From Euryodendron excelsum (lineage: Eukaryota > Streptophyta > Magnoliopsida > Ericales > Pentaphylacaceae): 64,000 nt of DNA. The stretch is taken from assembly GCA_033060915.1 (NCBI GenBank), contig CM065397.1:15566501-15630500 (forward strand). The letters are read 5' to 3'. The translations under genes were made by a program, and so were the position numbers. This document shows, piece after piece, positions 36,948-49,236 of this stretch. Under the pieces are notes generated by a model that was not told the DNA's origin, did not search any database, and saw only the letters and a list, made by a program, of their open reading frames with translations. Within the stretch, counting starts at the first letter, position 1. Every line of letters begins with the position of its first letter.

Positions 36948-38433
36948 GACTCCAAAACACAACAAAAAGATATTGGAGAACTAAAAAGTAAAAGAAAAGG
37001 AAAGAGGGAATTTTATCATTGACAATAACGTCACACACGTACCTGCTGGCTGCAAAATCTCACGTGCATGCAACAAACCGTCCGTGCAAGCATATCCATA
37101 ATTACGATGCATGCATACATGTCTATTTTTCATCAATTTGGCAATTACTTCTTAATTTTATATTTTATAATAGAAGAATATTTAAACTAGTTTTGATTTG
37201 TTCACTAATCCTTGTAATTACTATTTCATTGCTTGGGGAATGAGTTGCACATCATTTTTCTTGACAGTATCGTGTTACTAAAGAAAACAATTCGCATTTA
37301 TTTTTTTGGGAGGAACAACCAAGACTCAAACCTGAATGATTACCTGGTAAAGTAAATGCCCTATCGTTTGATTGTTTCATGCTCTCAAGAATTCTCATTG
37401 CTTGTTGCAGTAGAGACTAGTTTTAGGCAAGTGAGATGGATGTATATATATTAATTTTTTGTTATATTTTTATTTGTATGTAAATGGTCTATTTATCTAT
37501 CAATTTATCTTCAATTTAAATTAAGAACTACTATACAATTTTTCTTTATTATGTATTTTTTTTTATAACAATCAATATAAAGATTAAAGATGAATTGCCA
37601 ACATGTTAAAAGAACTAATAATTTAAAATTTGGAGGAGATAATGAAAATTTTCACATAAATGTAGTAAATAAAACTTATAGTGACATGGTTTTGATACCA
37701 ACCTTCAATATTCATGAAAATCAGAGTATCACATATTCATCTAAACAGGCACCAAAAAGTATATAAACTAAATAAATACAATGGATCATAATTTAAAAAA
37801 CAAATACAGTGAACTAAAGTGAGAATTCAAATAGTTATTTATCAATTTTATTGTATGTTATGTATTAAGAAATATTTTTAATAATAATTAAATAGTCCAC
37901 TCAAAAAGATGCACTCATCCCAGCTACGGTAACAATTGCATCCTTTTATATCATATATAGTATTGTACATAGAAATATCTAAACCGCATTCATCGAGTCA
38001 AATTTATAGGGGAGGCGGAGAATTATCTAGCTTTAATTAATGAATGGACTTTTCAATTGATATCAAATTATCCCTGTATAACACACGAAAAAGGGTCAAA
38101 CTCAGAGCACAACATTCTTGCTTATAGCAGGTCTAGGAGAGATAACATAGTAGGCAGGCAATTTTACCCTCCTTTTTATACCAATGTTAATTCCCATGAC
38201 TCGAACCCTGTGACATAATACTAGGACTAATAACACTTGTCATTCCCTACCCTTATGAACCTGTGATGGATAATGCTTGTCATTCCTTTCCCTTACGAAC
38301 TTTTACAACAGTGCTAGGACGGATAACACTGGCCATTCCTCACCCTTAAAAGGAGAATTCTTTGAAATTTTTTTTTCGGTTGGGGGGCTCTCGTTTTTCC
38401 TTGATGAGAAAAACCCTTAGAATGTTTGAGATG
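36948..38433. other. Intergenic, no gene seen
   Basis: AT-rich intergenic DNA. From about 38196 to 38352 three diverged units of about 45-55 bp repeat in tandem (each ends in CATTCC...CCCTTA). No other feature supported. Confidence 0.6.
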
Positions 38434-39561
38434 TGATTCACTACCGCAAGTGTATGATTGTGAAGTAGCTTAACTTGAAGGTGTCGGGTGTTGTATTTGT
38501 TCTCGGGACTTGGAATCCAATATGAATCAATGGCTCAACAAGCTTAAACTTGACTCAATTCAATTATAACCAAAGGAAAGCTTCCATAAATAGAGAAATA
38601 GAAACATGATTTGGGTTTTGGTTTTGGTTTGATTAAAGTAATCACATTCAAGTAAAATTGAGATTTAAAACAATTTAATGGAGATTTGGATTCAATTGAT
38701 TCAAACACCCAATTGATTCAAGGTTCACAATGAAGGTTTATAACTCAAATTACTAACCACAATCAAGGGTAGTACTCTGGAGGATTTACTTTAGCAAAAA
38801 ATGAATTTTACTCTAATTAATGTTAGATTTATGGGCAATTATAGAATCATATGCTAATACTATCGATTTGATCAATCACAACTGACAATTGCTAAATCAT
38901 AAGTTGAAATTGCCAAACATAATCAATAATTTAAGAGTTCTTATAAATCTAACATTCAATGTGATAGAATTATAAACCCTAAGAGATGTTTCAATGAAAA
39001 TATTTTGAAAAAAGGCAAGAGGAATTTTATTTCTCAGGAACAGAATATAGTAGGGGATAGGATTTGCATTTCCTAGCAAAAGAACTAGAGAAGTTCAAAC
39101 CACACCCAAAAGCACCCACCAAGGCAAAGAAACAAAACATATGACTCCTTTTCAATGTTACACCCTTTTCAATGCCCAAAAATAGGATTACACATTTAGT
39201 TTTCTGACTCCTTCAAGACTAGATAACACATCATCAACCGTGAATGGAGCATTCTTTAAGCCAGCTATAACCCATAATGCTGCATGTGTTTTCATTCTCT
39301 CCATTACTTCCATCCAATTTGTTCTTGCCTTGTTATGGTTTGGTCATTCCTTGCTTTCCATACATGCCAAATATTAATGGACATGAATAAAGCTTCCTAC
39401 ACCATTCTTTCTATAGACTTGAACTTCATGGATATCTACCACTGATAATGATCCTCTAAATTATTAGGACACACCTACTCAAAACCCCACCAATTTATAA
39501 CATTACACTAGCATGTCCATGCCTTCTTACAGGTTAATAGTAGATGATTGGACTCTTCATC

Positions 39562-40280
39562 TTATTCATGGCAAAACACACACACAATAGTTTCTCCCGA
39601 AGGTAAGCATTTTCTGTTAAAGAGCAATACCTTTGTTTTAATTCTTTGTTGGATAGCCAACCACCCAAAAACCTTAATTTTTAGAGGAACTTTAAGTTTC
39701 CAAATAAAGGCATACGAAGAAAGATCTGATTCATTTCTTTTTTGAATCAACTTGCAACAATGCTTTACTGAGCAACACCTTGTTTCCCTGCCTCCCACAC
39801 AAACAAATCCTTTTTACCATTGGCCAAGCTCATACTTGATAACTTGTTCACCAAACATTTGTGATCATCATTCTCCCATCCTCTAAGCTACCTTCTATAT
39901 TGTGGTTCCCATAGATCCCTTCCACCTTTTATCTCTGCGACTGAACCATGTATTTGTAGGGATAACTCAAACAGTCTTGAAAAATCTTCCCTCAGTAATG
40001 ACTCCCCCATCCATTTATCATACTAGAAACAATCGTCTTTCCCATCATCTATCACCACTTTAAAATTTTTGAATACAAAATCAATCCCCACCCCTTGATC
40101 CTTCTCCACTGATACTATGTCCTCCCATAAATTTGACATTACCCCCCTTTCCACCTCTCTTGGCTGCCAAACTTTTTCATCATAGCTATATTTATTGCAA
40201 ATAACCGTTCTCCATAAAGTATTTTTTTCTTTAGCATATCTCCACCACCATTTAATAATTAAGGGCTTGTTCATTGTCAA
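39562..40280 (-). pseudogene. LINE C-terminal region with zf-RVT-type domain
   Basis: Minus-strand text KPLIIKWWWRYAKEKNTLWR (40023-40280) and, in another frame, AFIWKLKVPLKIKVFGWLA followed by a C-x2-C-type VCVFCHE (39562-39798). These are the thumb-to-zinc-finger parts that follow RT in plant LINE-1 ORF2 proteins. Stops and frameshifts separate them. Confidence 0.82.
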
Positions 40281-41690
40281 TATACTGGTAAGATTCCTAA
40301 TCCTCCTCTACTTGTGCTCTTTGTTACCCTTTCCCAATCCACCAAATGCATTTTCTTGTGCTTTTCATCTATCACCCACAAGAACCTTCTTTGAAGCATT
40401 TCCAGCTTCTTGTAGACTTTAACAGGTGCTTTAACTAAAGACCGGTGATAGATAGGCATATTGGATAAAGTAGCTTTAACTAAAGTTAATCTATGTCCAA
40501 TTAACAAAAGTTTCCTCTTCCAAGAGGCTAATCTCCCTTTCACCTTGTTAACAACACCTTCCCATGTTTTCTCCAGTCTTGGATTGGCCCCTAATGACAA
40601 ACGTAAGTACTTAATTAGCAACTTTTGAGTCTTGCATCTGGATAACATTGCAACTTGCTATGTGAAATGCTCATTAACCCTAATGCCACATACTGAACTC
40701 TTATGGTAATTGACCCTTAACCCAGAACCTAATTCGAAACATCTCAATAACCTCTTTAAGGTTGATAATTGGGACAAGTCAGCTTCACAAAATAAGATGG
40801 TATCATCGGCAAATTGCAAATGAGATACCATAGGGCCCTGTACACCCACTTTGAAATTTGAAATTAAATGTAGCTTTTTAGCTGTTCCCAATAGCTCATT
40901 CAATTTTTTCAACCACAATATTGAACAAAAAAGGAGATAGAGGGTCTCCTTGCCTTAGGCCCCTCTTTGTTTTCACTTTTTTTGTAGTTGACCCATTTAC
41001 TAACACAGATAGTTTTCTTGTTGAGATACATTCCTTAATCCATGTCAACCATTTTTGTCCAAAACCCATCTTCCTCATCATATTCAAAAGGAAATCCCAG
41101 TTCACTGAATCATAAGTCTTCTGAAAGTCAAGCTTCAAGATAATCCCCTTCCTTCTAGTCTTCTTCCAGTCATGAATAATCTCATTGGCTATGAGAATAC
41201 CATCCAAAATTTGTCTGCCTGTGATGAATGCTGATTGGTGGTCACTGATGATTTGACTCATGACACCTTTAATCCTATTAGCTAAATTTTTTGCAAGAAT
41301 TTGGTATATAGAAATGATGAGACTTATTGGTGTGTAGCCATCAAGACTCTTAGGTGACTCTTCCTTAGGTATAAGTATAAAAAATGATGAATTAATCCCA
41401 ACTGATAACCTTACATTGCTGTGAAAATCCTTCATAAATTTGCTTGCTTCCCCTTTTATCAACCCCCAAAATTTCTTAAAGAATGCCATAATAAAACCAT
41501 CTGGCCCAAGTGCTTTATTGCACTTGCAAGATTTAATGGCTTCAATGATTTCATTCTCCCCAAAATCACCCTCCAGCATTTCATTACTTCCCTCCCTCAA
41601 TTGCACGCTAAACTCACCTATTATCTCAAGCCTTTTCTCCATTGGCTTTTTGAAAATATCCTCAAAATGGTTACTTATCACCTCTTTCAT
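40277..41690 (-). pseudogene. LINE ORF2 reverse transcriptase remnant
   Basis: Contains the plant LINE RT series: CNKALGPDGFIMAFFKKFW, FFILIPKEESPKSLDGYTPI (normally DYRPISL), SDHQSAFITGRQILDGILIA, LKLDFQKTYDSVNWDFL, GLRQGDPLSPFLF, then after a frame change the catalytic box LQFADDTILFC and LRVNYHKSSVCGI. The FADD residues are intact, but frameshifts near 40900 and 40650 prevent a continuous product. Confidence 0.92.
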
Positions 41691-42525
41691 TTGTCTAGGC
41701 TCGACAATTACTACTCCCTCCTTGATTACCTAACCTATAAAATTCTTTTTGTGCCTTATCCTCATTGCTGTGTGGAAGAAGCTATTATTCCCATCCCCTT
41801 TTTTAGCCATACCATTCTAGATTTCTGTTTTTCATCTGACTCAAGCCTACTTTGTAGAATAGCCAATTTGCTTCTTAACTCTCCTCTTTTCTGAAACAGA
41901 GCCATTTGGTTCCTTTGGTCTTCTTTTTGCAAGTTAATTCTCTATAAATTATCTTCCAAATCTTTAATCTGCCTCTGCCAATTGACTACCCCATCCTTTT
42001 TCCAATCCTTCACTCTTCCTTTTACCTCTTGTAGTTTTTTTAGAAAAACAAATCCTCCCCATCCCACTGCCTTTGACTGCTTCCATTGCTATTCTACCAA
42101 AGATGAAAAATCATTCAAACTAAGCCAAGAATTCAGCATTCTAAAAGCCTTAGGGCCCCAGTACCTCATCTCATCTGTTAAAAACACAGCGCTATGATTC
42201 GAGAACAATCTCTAGAGACCCCACTGTTCGGATTTGAATAATGATAACCATTGAGGATTGCGTAGAAATCTGTTTAACCTGGACCAAATTTCATCAGACT
42301 GCATGTTTGACCATGTGTATTTTCTTCCTAACATTAGAAAGTCCACTAAATCTAGTCCACTGATGAAGGACCTGAAACACTTCATTCCTATTAACATTTT
42401 GAAACAAGAAGTTCTTTCCCCTATCCTTACTATCTCATTGAAATCCACCCCCCCTCCCCCGCCGGCGATGCATATGGGTTTATTAGCATTGCTCAGTAGA
42501 TACTCTAACTTCCCCCAAAGCTCTC
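41691..42525 (-). pseudogene. LINE endonuclease, C-terminal part and EN-RT linker
   Basis: Upstream on the minus strand lie PICIAGG and VDFNEIV (the GGDFN motif, disturbed by a G run), GLDLVDFLMLGRKYTWSNM (normally DLGFxGxxFTWSN) and LFSNHSAVFL, where the SDH catalytic Asp reads Asn. It continues the EN interrupted by the solo LTR at 42526-43708. The part at 41700-42150 is linker (WKKDGVVNWQRQIKDLEDNL). Confidence 0.82.
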
Positions 42526-43708
42526 TGATTGTACTCTAAAAGTGCAATCTACATGTCTTAATTAGCTAATTATTAGTTTTGTAATATGTTTAATTGTGTT
42601 ATTTTTAATCCTAATTCGTACGAACTTAGGTTTGTGTTTATTTTCAGGAATCCTAGCTAAAAAGGGATTAATTGGCGCTGATATAACATAGGCGTTCAAA
42701 TGGTCATAAGCATTCGAAGTGCGTTCGAACGGTACGTCGAACGGTCTCACGTCAAGTTCAGGTTCGAAGTGCGTTCGATAGATTCAAATAGCATAAAAAT
42801 CATCCGAAGAGCATTAGAAGACCGTTCGAACAGTGGGCCAAGCCGTTTAAACAGTGCAACGGGGTTTTCTATTATTTCTGCTGCCTATATAAGCTGGGAT
42901 TGTTGTTATTATTGGGAGAGGCTAATATTAGGTTTGACATTTTTCTAGGGTTTTAGGAGTAGTTTTAGGAGTAGATTAGAGTAGTTATTCATAATTTTCA
43001 TTCAGTTTTCAATTCCTGTAACAAGATTACTTAGTCTTCCAATAAATTTACATACAACTTTGCATATATATGATTATGATGAGTAGCTAGATTCCATCTT
43101 AGGATCAATTGTGAAGATTAATTGAAGATCCTGGATGAATAAAGGAGGTAAGATTTTGGGTTTTAAAGTTAAATTTTTCTTTCTTCTTTCTTCTTCTTCT
43201 TCTTCTTCGTTCTAGAAACCTTCGAAAACCTGGATGTTTAATTATGTTTGGTAACGTTTATGCGTGAGTTGATATTTAGTATATGCATTGCACGAATCGA
43301 TGGTATCCATCCTTGATTCTACCAACCCGATTTATTCTAAAAGTTGAAGTTTTGAAGAACGCTTGTTTTTATCGCTAAATCTTCTGAATCCGAGACTTGC
43401 GACGCAGTCGAAGGATTTGAGTTATTAAATTATCTCCTTTGAAATTTCAAGAGACGGAATTGATTGGATCGATTGATTCCAGAACTTTTTCTTTATTTCT
43501 TAGTTTAAATTAGATAACAAATCTTTTCTCAATCTAAAATCAGTTTTTTTTTATTGGAGTATTTTTCCTAATATTTTTGATCCACGATAATTTTTCCTAT
43601 TTACGTAAACCATCTTCCCTGTGGGATGGACCTCATACTTACGAGAAATTATTACTACATTGCAGTCGTGCGCTTGCAGTTAAGTATTACCCTTTTAGGG
43701 AGCGATCA
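42526..43708 (+). mobile_element. Solo LTR (1183 bp) inside the LINE endonuclease
   Basis: Begins TGATTGTACTC and ends GAGCGATCA, flanked by a perfect 5 bp duplication CTCTC (42521-42525 and 43709-43713). The EN reading frame can be followed from 43709 upwards across to 42525 downwards. It contains CGTTCGAACGGT-type palindromic words at 42720-42850 and a CTT repeat at 43180-43208. Same LTR family as the others, opposite to the LINE. Confidence 0.93.
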
Positions 43709-44065
43709 CTCTCTGCAATCCTATTTTGCTCTAGGACCATAATTAACTACAATGACTTGAATTCCTACTTGTAACTTTCCTTCCATATAAATAAAAACTT
43801 TTTCAGCTATCAGCTATTCCATAATGAAAAAAAAATCCTTTTCCCAAATCGTGACAATGCCCCCTGATGCACCTGATGAATTTACCTCCACCAATTCCAT
43901 GTTGTCTGACCCCCACAGAGATTTAATCTTCCATTTATTGCACCTCTCCCATTTGGTCTCTTGAATCATTAGCATATCAATTTTCCTTCCTTTAACTATT
44001 TTTTTCATCATGCTTTTCTTAATTCTACCCCCCAAGCCCCTAACATTCCATGTCAGTATTTTCAT
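43709..44065 (-). pseudogene. LINE endonuclease, N-terminal part
   Basis: MKILTWNVRGLGGRIKKSMM opens a typical plant LINE AP-type endonuclease, with the catalytic Glu in LMIQETKWE and the block GASGGIVTIWEKDF. After a stop the same domain continues with VIVVNYGPRAK towards the solo LTR. Start ATG at 44065. Confidence 0.9.
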
Positions 44066-44399
44066 TTATACCTAATAACAAACACCTTATGCTTAGGGCT
44101 TTAAAAGCTCCCCAACTCTCCTTTGCCTCACCTTTTTTTCCTTCTTTGATCGATGTTAATGTCGTTCCTTTCCATTACCTTTAGAAGATCTTATTTCGTT
44201 TTGTTCCCTGCCTTCAGGAGACAATCGATCTGACATTACGATACTGTTGGTTCTCATTTCCTTTTAAATAGTTTTGATACTAGTCTGGCCATACTCTTCC
44301 ATTACATATATATTGTATGACTACTTTCCTACAAGTTGGCATTGTCCTTGAATTTTTGTTCTGTCTTCTATTTGGATTAAGACTTTGCCATATTCCAAT

Positions 44400-45361
44400 G
44401 ATTCATTTACCGCCGTGCTGTAATCCATGAGGCAAACACTTCCCTACTGTTTAGCAATTTTCTAAATTGTTTCTTTATTCCACGCATGAAGAGGCACCCC
44501 TCTGATCGATAACCAACATTTTCTAGCTAAGATGAATTCCCTGAATGACCAACTGTAAATAGAAGAGAACCATTACTCTAACCATCCTCTCCCTCCATCC
44601 ATGAAAGCATTCTTACCTTCTTCATCTTCAAAATGGAGCAACACTTTCCATCCTCCCAATGGTTTAACCCTTATACATCCAACACCATCTATCATAATTT
44701 TTTCTTCAATTAGATTGATCGTTTCCAGGTTCTTGACAATAACTATTGCACACTTAGATAACCATTGATCGTCGATAATTTTAGCCTTTACTACTCTATT
44801 TCCTTCTTTCTTCTTCCCCTGTGAATCTTCCTCTCCATTCATCCCATTTATGACTTCTTGGAATGATCTTTTATCTCTGTAAGCTCCCTTATGAAATGGT
44901 ATACCCCGCTTGAAATTAGCCTTATTGGACTGATTTGTTTTGTCACATCTGTATCTCAAATCCCTTCTGTTGCTGGCTCCACCTTTTCTGTTTTTCACAC
45001 CATACAATGCATAGCTTACCCTCATCTGGTAGTGTAGCGACCAAACCCAATTGAATATTTTGATCACTCTGTCAGCCTCTTGCTTCTTATAGAATCAAAC
45101 AAAAGCAAATGTCGATTTAAACTTCCTAATTTTTCTTGAGACGAAACAATCTAAAACATCACCACAGTTAGAAAAAATTTACTTCAGCCATATATTGGAC
45201 ACGTTTGGTGGGAGTTCGTCAACAAATAGAGTGAACTCTTCATCCTTGCTTTTTGAATCATCTCCTCTTTTTGAACTCGTCAATCTTTTGTGGTTGTTGT
45301 TTCCTTCTTTGTTCGTCAATCCTCTTTGTCTAAAACGTTCCTCTTTACTATACTCCATCAT
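44400..45361 (-). pseudogene. LINE ORF1 with RRM-like and DUF4283-like parts
   Basis: Minus strand from MMEYSKEERFRQRG (45361): EEFTLFVDELPPNVS and, in another frame, SNCGDVLDCFVSRK with FAFV give an RRM-like RNP2/RNP1 pattern. Then CAIVIVKNLETINLIEEKI, GGWKVLLHFEDEEGKNAFM and, past a stop, WLSIRGVPLHAWNKET, which resembles DUF4283 of plant retroelement ORF1 proteins. An ORF1 RNA-binding protein would coat LINE RNA. Broken by at least three stops or frameshifts. Confidence 0.75.
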
Positions 45362-46120
45362 GAAAAAGGAAGGTGTGGGGCCTAGCTAATCTAATTAGCT
45401 GATATCCAAAACTGCAAGAGATGAAAGGTTATCCAGCCACTTCGGCAGAGCATTCAACCCATCGAATCGCCATATTGCCAGTTCAGTCAAGAGCATTTCA
45501 TAAAATATTGGCGAGCAAGGCTAGCTCGTTATGCATAATAAGAAATAAGAACCGACGTAGCAGTGGACCAATTGTTTGCCATGAGATACCTTCAATGTTG
45601 ACTTGAATATCTTGAGTATTCTTCATAATTGAACCCAAATGAAGACTTAGCTACTCATGCTTATATTGAAACTGGAGAATTGAATTTGAAATCAATAGGA
45701 ATTGAAAACTAGAAATGGAATTAAAAATTATTTAAGTGCAATTACAAAGGAAATTAGGAGAGAATTACAATGAATTTAACCTAATACAAGGCCCTAAAGT
45801 CATATATAAAACTACAAAAAATGTCCTATCTATCGACTATTTCTAAGATCCTCAAATTATACTTCAAAAACTGAGTTTATAGGCCAAAATTAAATAGAGC
45901 TGCCGTAAATTGTGCACACAGTTGGCAAGCGTGCACACGGTCAAAAGACCTTGTTGCCCTCCGAAGCTCTATTTGCTCTTTTAAGCCTTGGACCCACAAA
46001 ACAATCATAAAATGGTATTAGGATTATAACACAACTAAACTAGAAGAGATACTGCCCTACTTAGACTAACATTAGCTATCTAGGGGCTAATGGTTACACT
46101 TTTAGAGTATAATCAAGATG

Positions 46121-48375
46121 CACGTGAATTGTGGATAGTGTGGGTGCAATTGACTTAATAGAAGTTTGATTACACTCGATTGCCGGTAGTTTGCAGGACT
46201 AGTTCGTAAGTTTGCTTATGGGACATCGTCGGGTTAAAATTTTTTGGGTCTTTCTTCGTTTTGCTGCAAAAACATAAGTCAGAGTTCTGCTTCCGCATTT
46301 GTTTGATTTCTATATCAAGAAACCAAGAATGTTTCAACTTCTCAGCTTGATAAAGTTTGATGTTCCAATCAAGGCGTACTCAATTCCATCATGTTAACTG
46401 ATTTGAACGGCCGATTATGTATGAACTGTTCCATCCTTCGTTAGTTTTTTAGATGAGACCCCATAGTTTTCTATGGGTATAATTTATCTTTGTATGTGTT
46501 TTGGTATTATATTTTTTTTTTTGCCCCGGGGGGGGGGTGCTGAATACTAATGTAAGTCAACAATATTAGACTGCGCATGCTTCGATCAAAGTTTTTGTAG
46601 ACTACATGATATGTTGTCTACTATTTTTGACCAATTGATATGTTGAGGGTTCTTTGATTTGAACTAATTATGCATGGGACAAACTTAAAGTTTCCAACAC
46701 GGCAATTGGTGTGTACAACTTAAAGTTTCCCACATGGCAATTGGTGTGTTTTCTATGCCTTCGAATAGGAGAAATTATTCAATACAATGGTAATGTCACC
46801 TCATTTTGTTGATGTGGCATCATAAACTAATTAAATCATGTCAAATGAATGCATTTTTATCCAATCACCTAAAATTAAGAAAATTTTTTCTCCAATTACC
46901 CATTAACCAAGGATGTGTCATGGTAATTAGGATTTTAACATGTTCTTTTAGTTTTGATTGGACTGGCTTGTAATGTCACATTAATAAAATGACGTGATAT
47001 TGTCGTTGCATTGAATACTATCTCAAACCCCTTGTTGTAGTCCTACTTTATAATAACCCTCGAGTGTTGCCTTTGAAATGAAGAAAATAAAATATCAATG
47101 TTATATGTGGAGCTAATTAAAAACGAAAAGAGAAAGTTTATAAAGGAACGTATACGTTAGGGGTATTGGGTATTGGTCAGGGTCATGCATGGAAGCATTT
47201 CCCAAAGAGAATCGAATCAGTCCTCTCTTTCTTTTTGCTTTTACACAGTCACAGTTTGCTACAGCTCTCTTTACCAGTCTCCAAGAAAATTTTGGTGATA
47301 TATCCCATGGTTTCTTATTATTATCATTTATTTTTCTCTTTTCTTTTTCTTCCAAGTTCATTCCTTGGAGAGTGGTGGGCTGATGTTTCCCTAAGTTCCC
47401 TTACACCTCTGTAGGAGAGAGAGAGAGATTCACCTAATATATATAAAACAAAGAGGATCATAAGGCAAAAGAAATATGACAGCAAAAAAAGGCAACGCAG
47501 TGTTAGGAAGAAAAAGAAAAGATGGTCAAATGGACCTCGAAGACTTCTCTTCCATCATCAGCTTCGACTATCTTTATTGAAACTCTACCATTTCACTTTC
47601 TTTGATTTTGAACCCTCACAATTCGAAATTCTCTCTTCCAATATTATATGGTAATAAAATTATTGGCCTTATTCTTTTTCTCAATCGACCAATGAAAAAA
47701 TGTAATAAATAAATGAAAACAACAACGTTCTTTCAAGGATTTTGGCTTCAGTGACAGCCCTCTGGTCATCGATTCTGACATGTACGAGCGACTCTCAAAA
47801 AAATAAAAAAAATGCAAACTTCGGTGAGAAGCATAGGATTATAGTTGGCAATATGAATTAAGAATACGTATATATGTTGGAATATTGTATCAAGATCTTC
47901 GGCGGCAAGTCCTTGATGTAATGATACTCCGGAATCCCAAATTTTTTTTTTCTTTTTCTATCTATTTATAGTTTATTATGCGGTACTTGGCATGAAATTG
48001 ATATTCGTATAAATGAAAAAGGAAATAGAGAATGATATTATATCTATAAAAAAAGCCGTTAATCTTCCTTTTCTTCTGGATGATGCCCCCTATACATAAC
48101 ACAAGGAAATGGAATAGTGAATTAGATAGGAGAAACTAGTGCAGTTCATGTTCCAAAATGACGGTTCAGTCCCCAGTGTAGCTTTGATGTTTACTGTTGT
48201 GAAATTTAGGGTTGTCTATGACCCGTAAAAATTAGAATCCCAAGTACAGAAAGGGAATATTCAAAATAGAAAAGGAATCACTATTTTTCCTGTTTAGTTG
48301 CAACGAGGGGCACACGATATATTACTGAAAGGAGACATGACCTCTCCTTAGTTACATATGAGATACGAATAAGGG
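46121..48375. other. Intergenic, no gene seen
   Basis: Contains a G run (46529-46538), a tandem duplication of about 36 bp (46684-46751), a CT/TTC-rich stretch (47210-47370) and short open frames without family features. The ATG at 47522 (MVKWTSKTSLPSS) is followed by stops. It may hold promoter-like DNA, but I cannot support a gene. Confidence 0.55.
46684..46751. repeat. Two-copy tandem duplication of about 36 bp
   Basis: ACTTAAAGTTTCCAACACGG... and ACTTAAAGTTTCCCACATGG..., each followed by CAATTGGTGTGT. Confidence 0.85.
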
Positions 48376-48383
48376 GGTGGGTC

Positions 48384-49228
48384 CAGCGGCGACTTTAGGA
48401 ATTGCTGTCAAGCATGTCATTCAAAAGCATAAATTCTATAAATTAAAAAATTTACTCTAATAATATTTATTATCTATTCCAATAAATTAACAGGCTAATT
48501 TAAACTTATCAAATTATAAACAAAACGTAATTTTCTGATATTATTATTTTAACAAAAATAAATGTAAATACATGATGTCAGAAACTTTACGATTGCCTTC
48601 GACGAGATTTCATATTCTGAAATCGTTGTATAATAAGCTCATTATTAGTACTATTACATACATTCTTTTTAATATATGTAATCAAACAATCATTTATTCA
48701 TTGAACTCTCATTCGGTTATGCAAGCAGTTCTTTATAAATTTCATTGTCAAAAAAGCTATTTTCATGGTTGCAGTCGCGATGGGTAAAAGTAACACCAAT
48801 TGTACAAGCAAATAAATTAATAGATATATAATATCCTTTTTTATCTTTACCAACTTTCTAGTAAGATTACCAATTCCTTTGAGTTTAAAAAACTCGTTGT
48901 TGGAGAGCATATTAACAATGTACTTTATAAAGTTGATTGTCAAGTGCTATAAGATCTATCGTAGAAAAATCAGATGAATAAAATTCAGCAAATTGGATCA
49001 ATATTTGCTTATCAAAAGTAAAAAATAAATCATTAGGGTTCAACCAAGTCACACAAAGAAGCAACTCTGTATTTGCCTTGATATTATGATAATTACTGAG
49101 TTCAAGATCAATATCTAGGGGGTTCAAAGATTCTATAAAAAAAATTTATAAAATTTTACTCAATAAAATTTTATTTTTTTCCAGGGGGTTTAGCTGACCC
49201 CATTGGGTATAAGGTAGAGCCGCCCATT
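48384..49228 (-). mobile_element. Deleted hAT element with 8 bp target duplication
   Basis: 845 bp flanked by a perfect 8 bp duplication GGTGGGTC (48376-48383 and 49229-49236). Imperfect terminal inverted repeats: CAGCGGCGACTTTAGG at left, AATGGGCGGCTCTACC at right (inverted). It retains only the 3' end of a hAT-type transposase on the minus strand. TSD length and coding content both fit hAT. Confidence 0.85.
48592..49140 (-). pseudogene. hAT transposase C-terminal fragment (MYM-type-1-like)
   Basis: Minus-strand pieces in three frames: ELSNYHNIKANTELLLCV (49127 downwards), then FFKLKGIGNLTRKLVKIKK and LLPIATATMKIAFLTMKFIK with LHNRM, and last RFQNMKSRRRQS before a stop at about 48592. This matches the hAT dimerisation region of plant zinc finger MYM-type protein 1-like transposases (family LPVATATVERAFSAM). 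The N-terminal catalytic part is absent. Confidence 0.85.
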
Positions 49229-49236
49229 GGTGGGTC

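Larger units (their letters stand above)
38998..45605 (-). mobile_element. LINE-1 type retrotransposon, decayed
   Basis: Minus-strand order: ORF1 with an RRM-like domain, then endonuclease (EN), reverse transcriptase and a zinc-binding C-terminal domain. A solo LTR (42526-43708) interrupts the EN. Ends are placed by the break in the surrounding LTR to within about 10 bp. Weakly similar words at both ends (GAAAATATTTTG, TTGAATATCTTG) may be a degenerate target duplication. No long A-tail is left. The 3' region 39000-39560 is non-coding. Confidence 0.88.
38434..46115 (-). mobile_element. Solo LTR split by a LINE insertion
   Basis: LTR sequence at 38434 to about 38997 and about 45606 to 46115 forms one LTR of about 1.1 kb on the minus strand. 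It starts TGATTATACTC at 46115, ends TAGTGAATCA at 38434, and is flanked by a perfect 5 bp duplication AGATG (38429-38433 and 46116-46120). Both halves align with the other LTRs of the family (shared CCAAACATAATCAATA; TAGCTACT). The 6.6 kb between the halves is a LINE in the same orientation. Confidence 0.9.

Noticed and set aside
41421..41894. Plus-strand 157-residue open frame
   Set aside because: It is antisense to the LINE reverse transcriptase.
47166..47414. Plus-strand frame in CT-rich DNA, possible small gene
   Set aside because: Low-complexity Phe/Ser/Leu content in a pyrimidine-rich stretch, no domain and no splice or promoter support.
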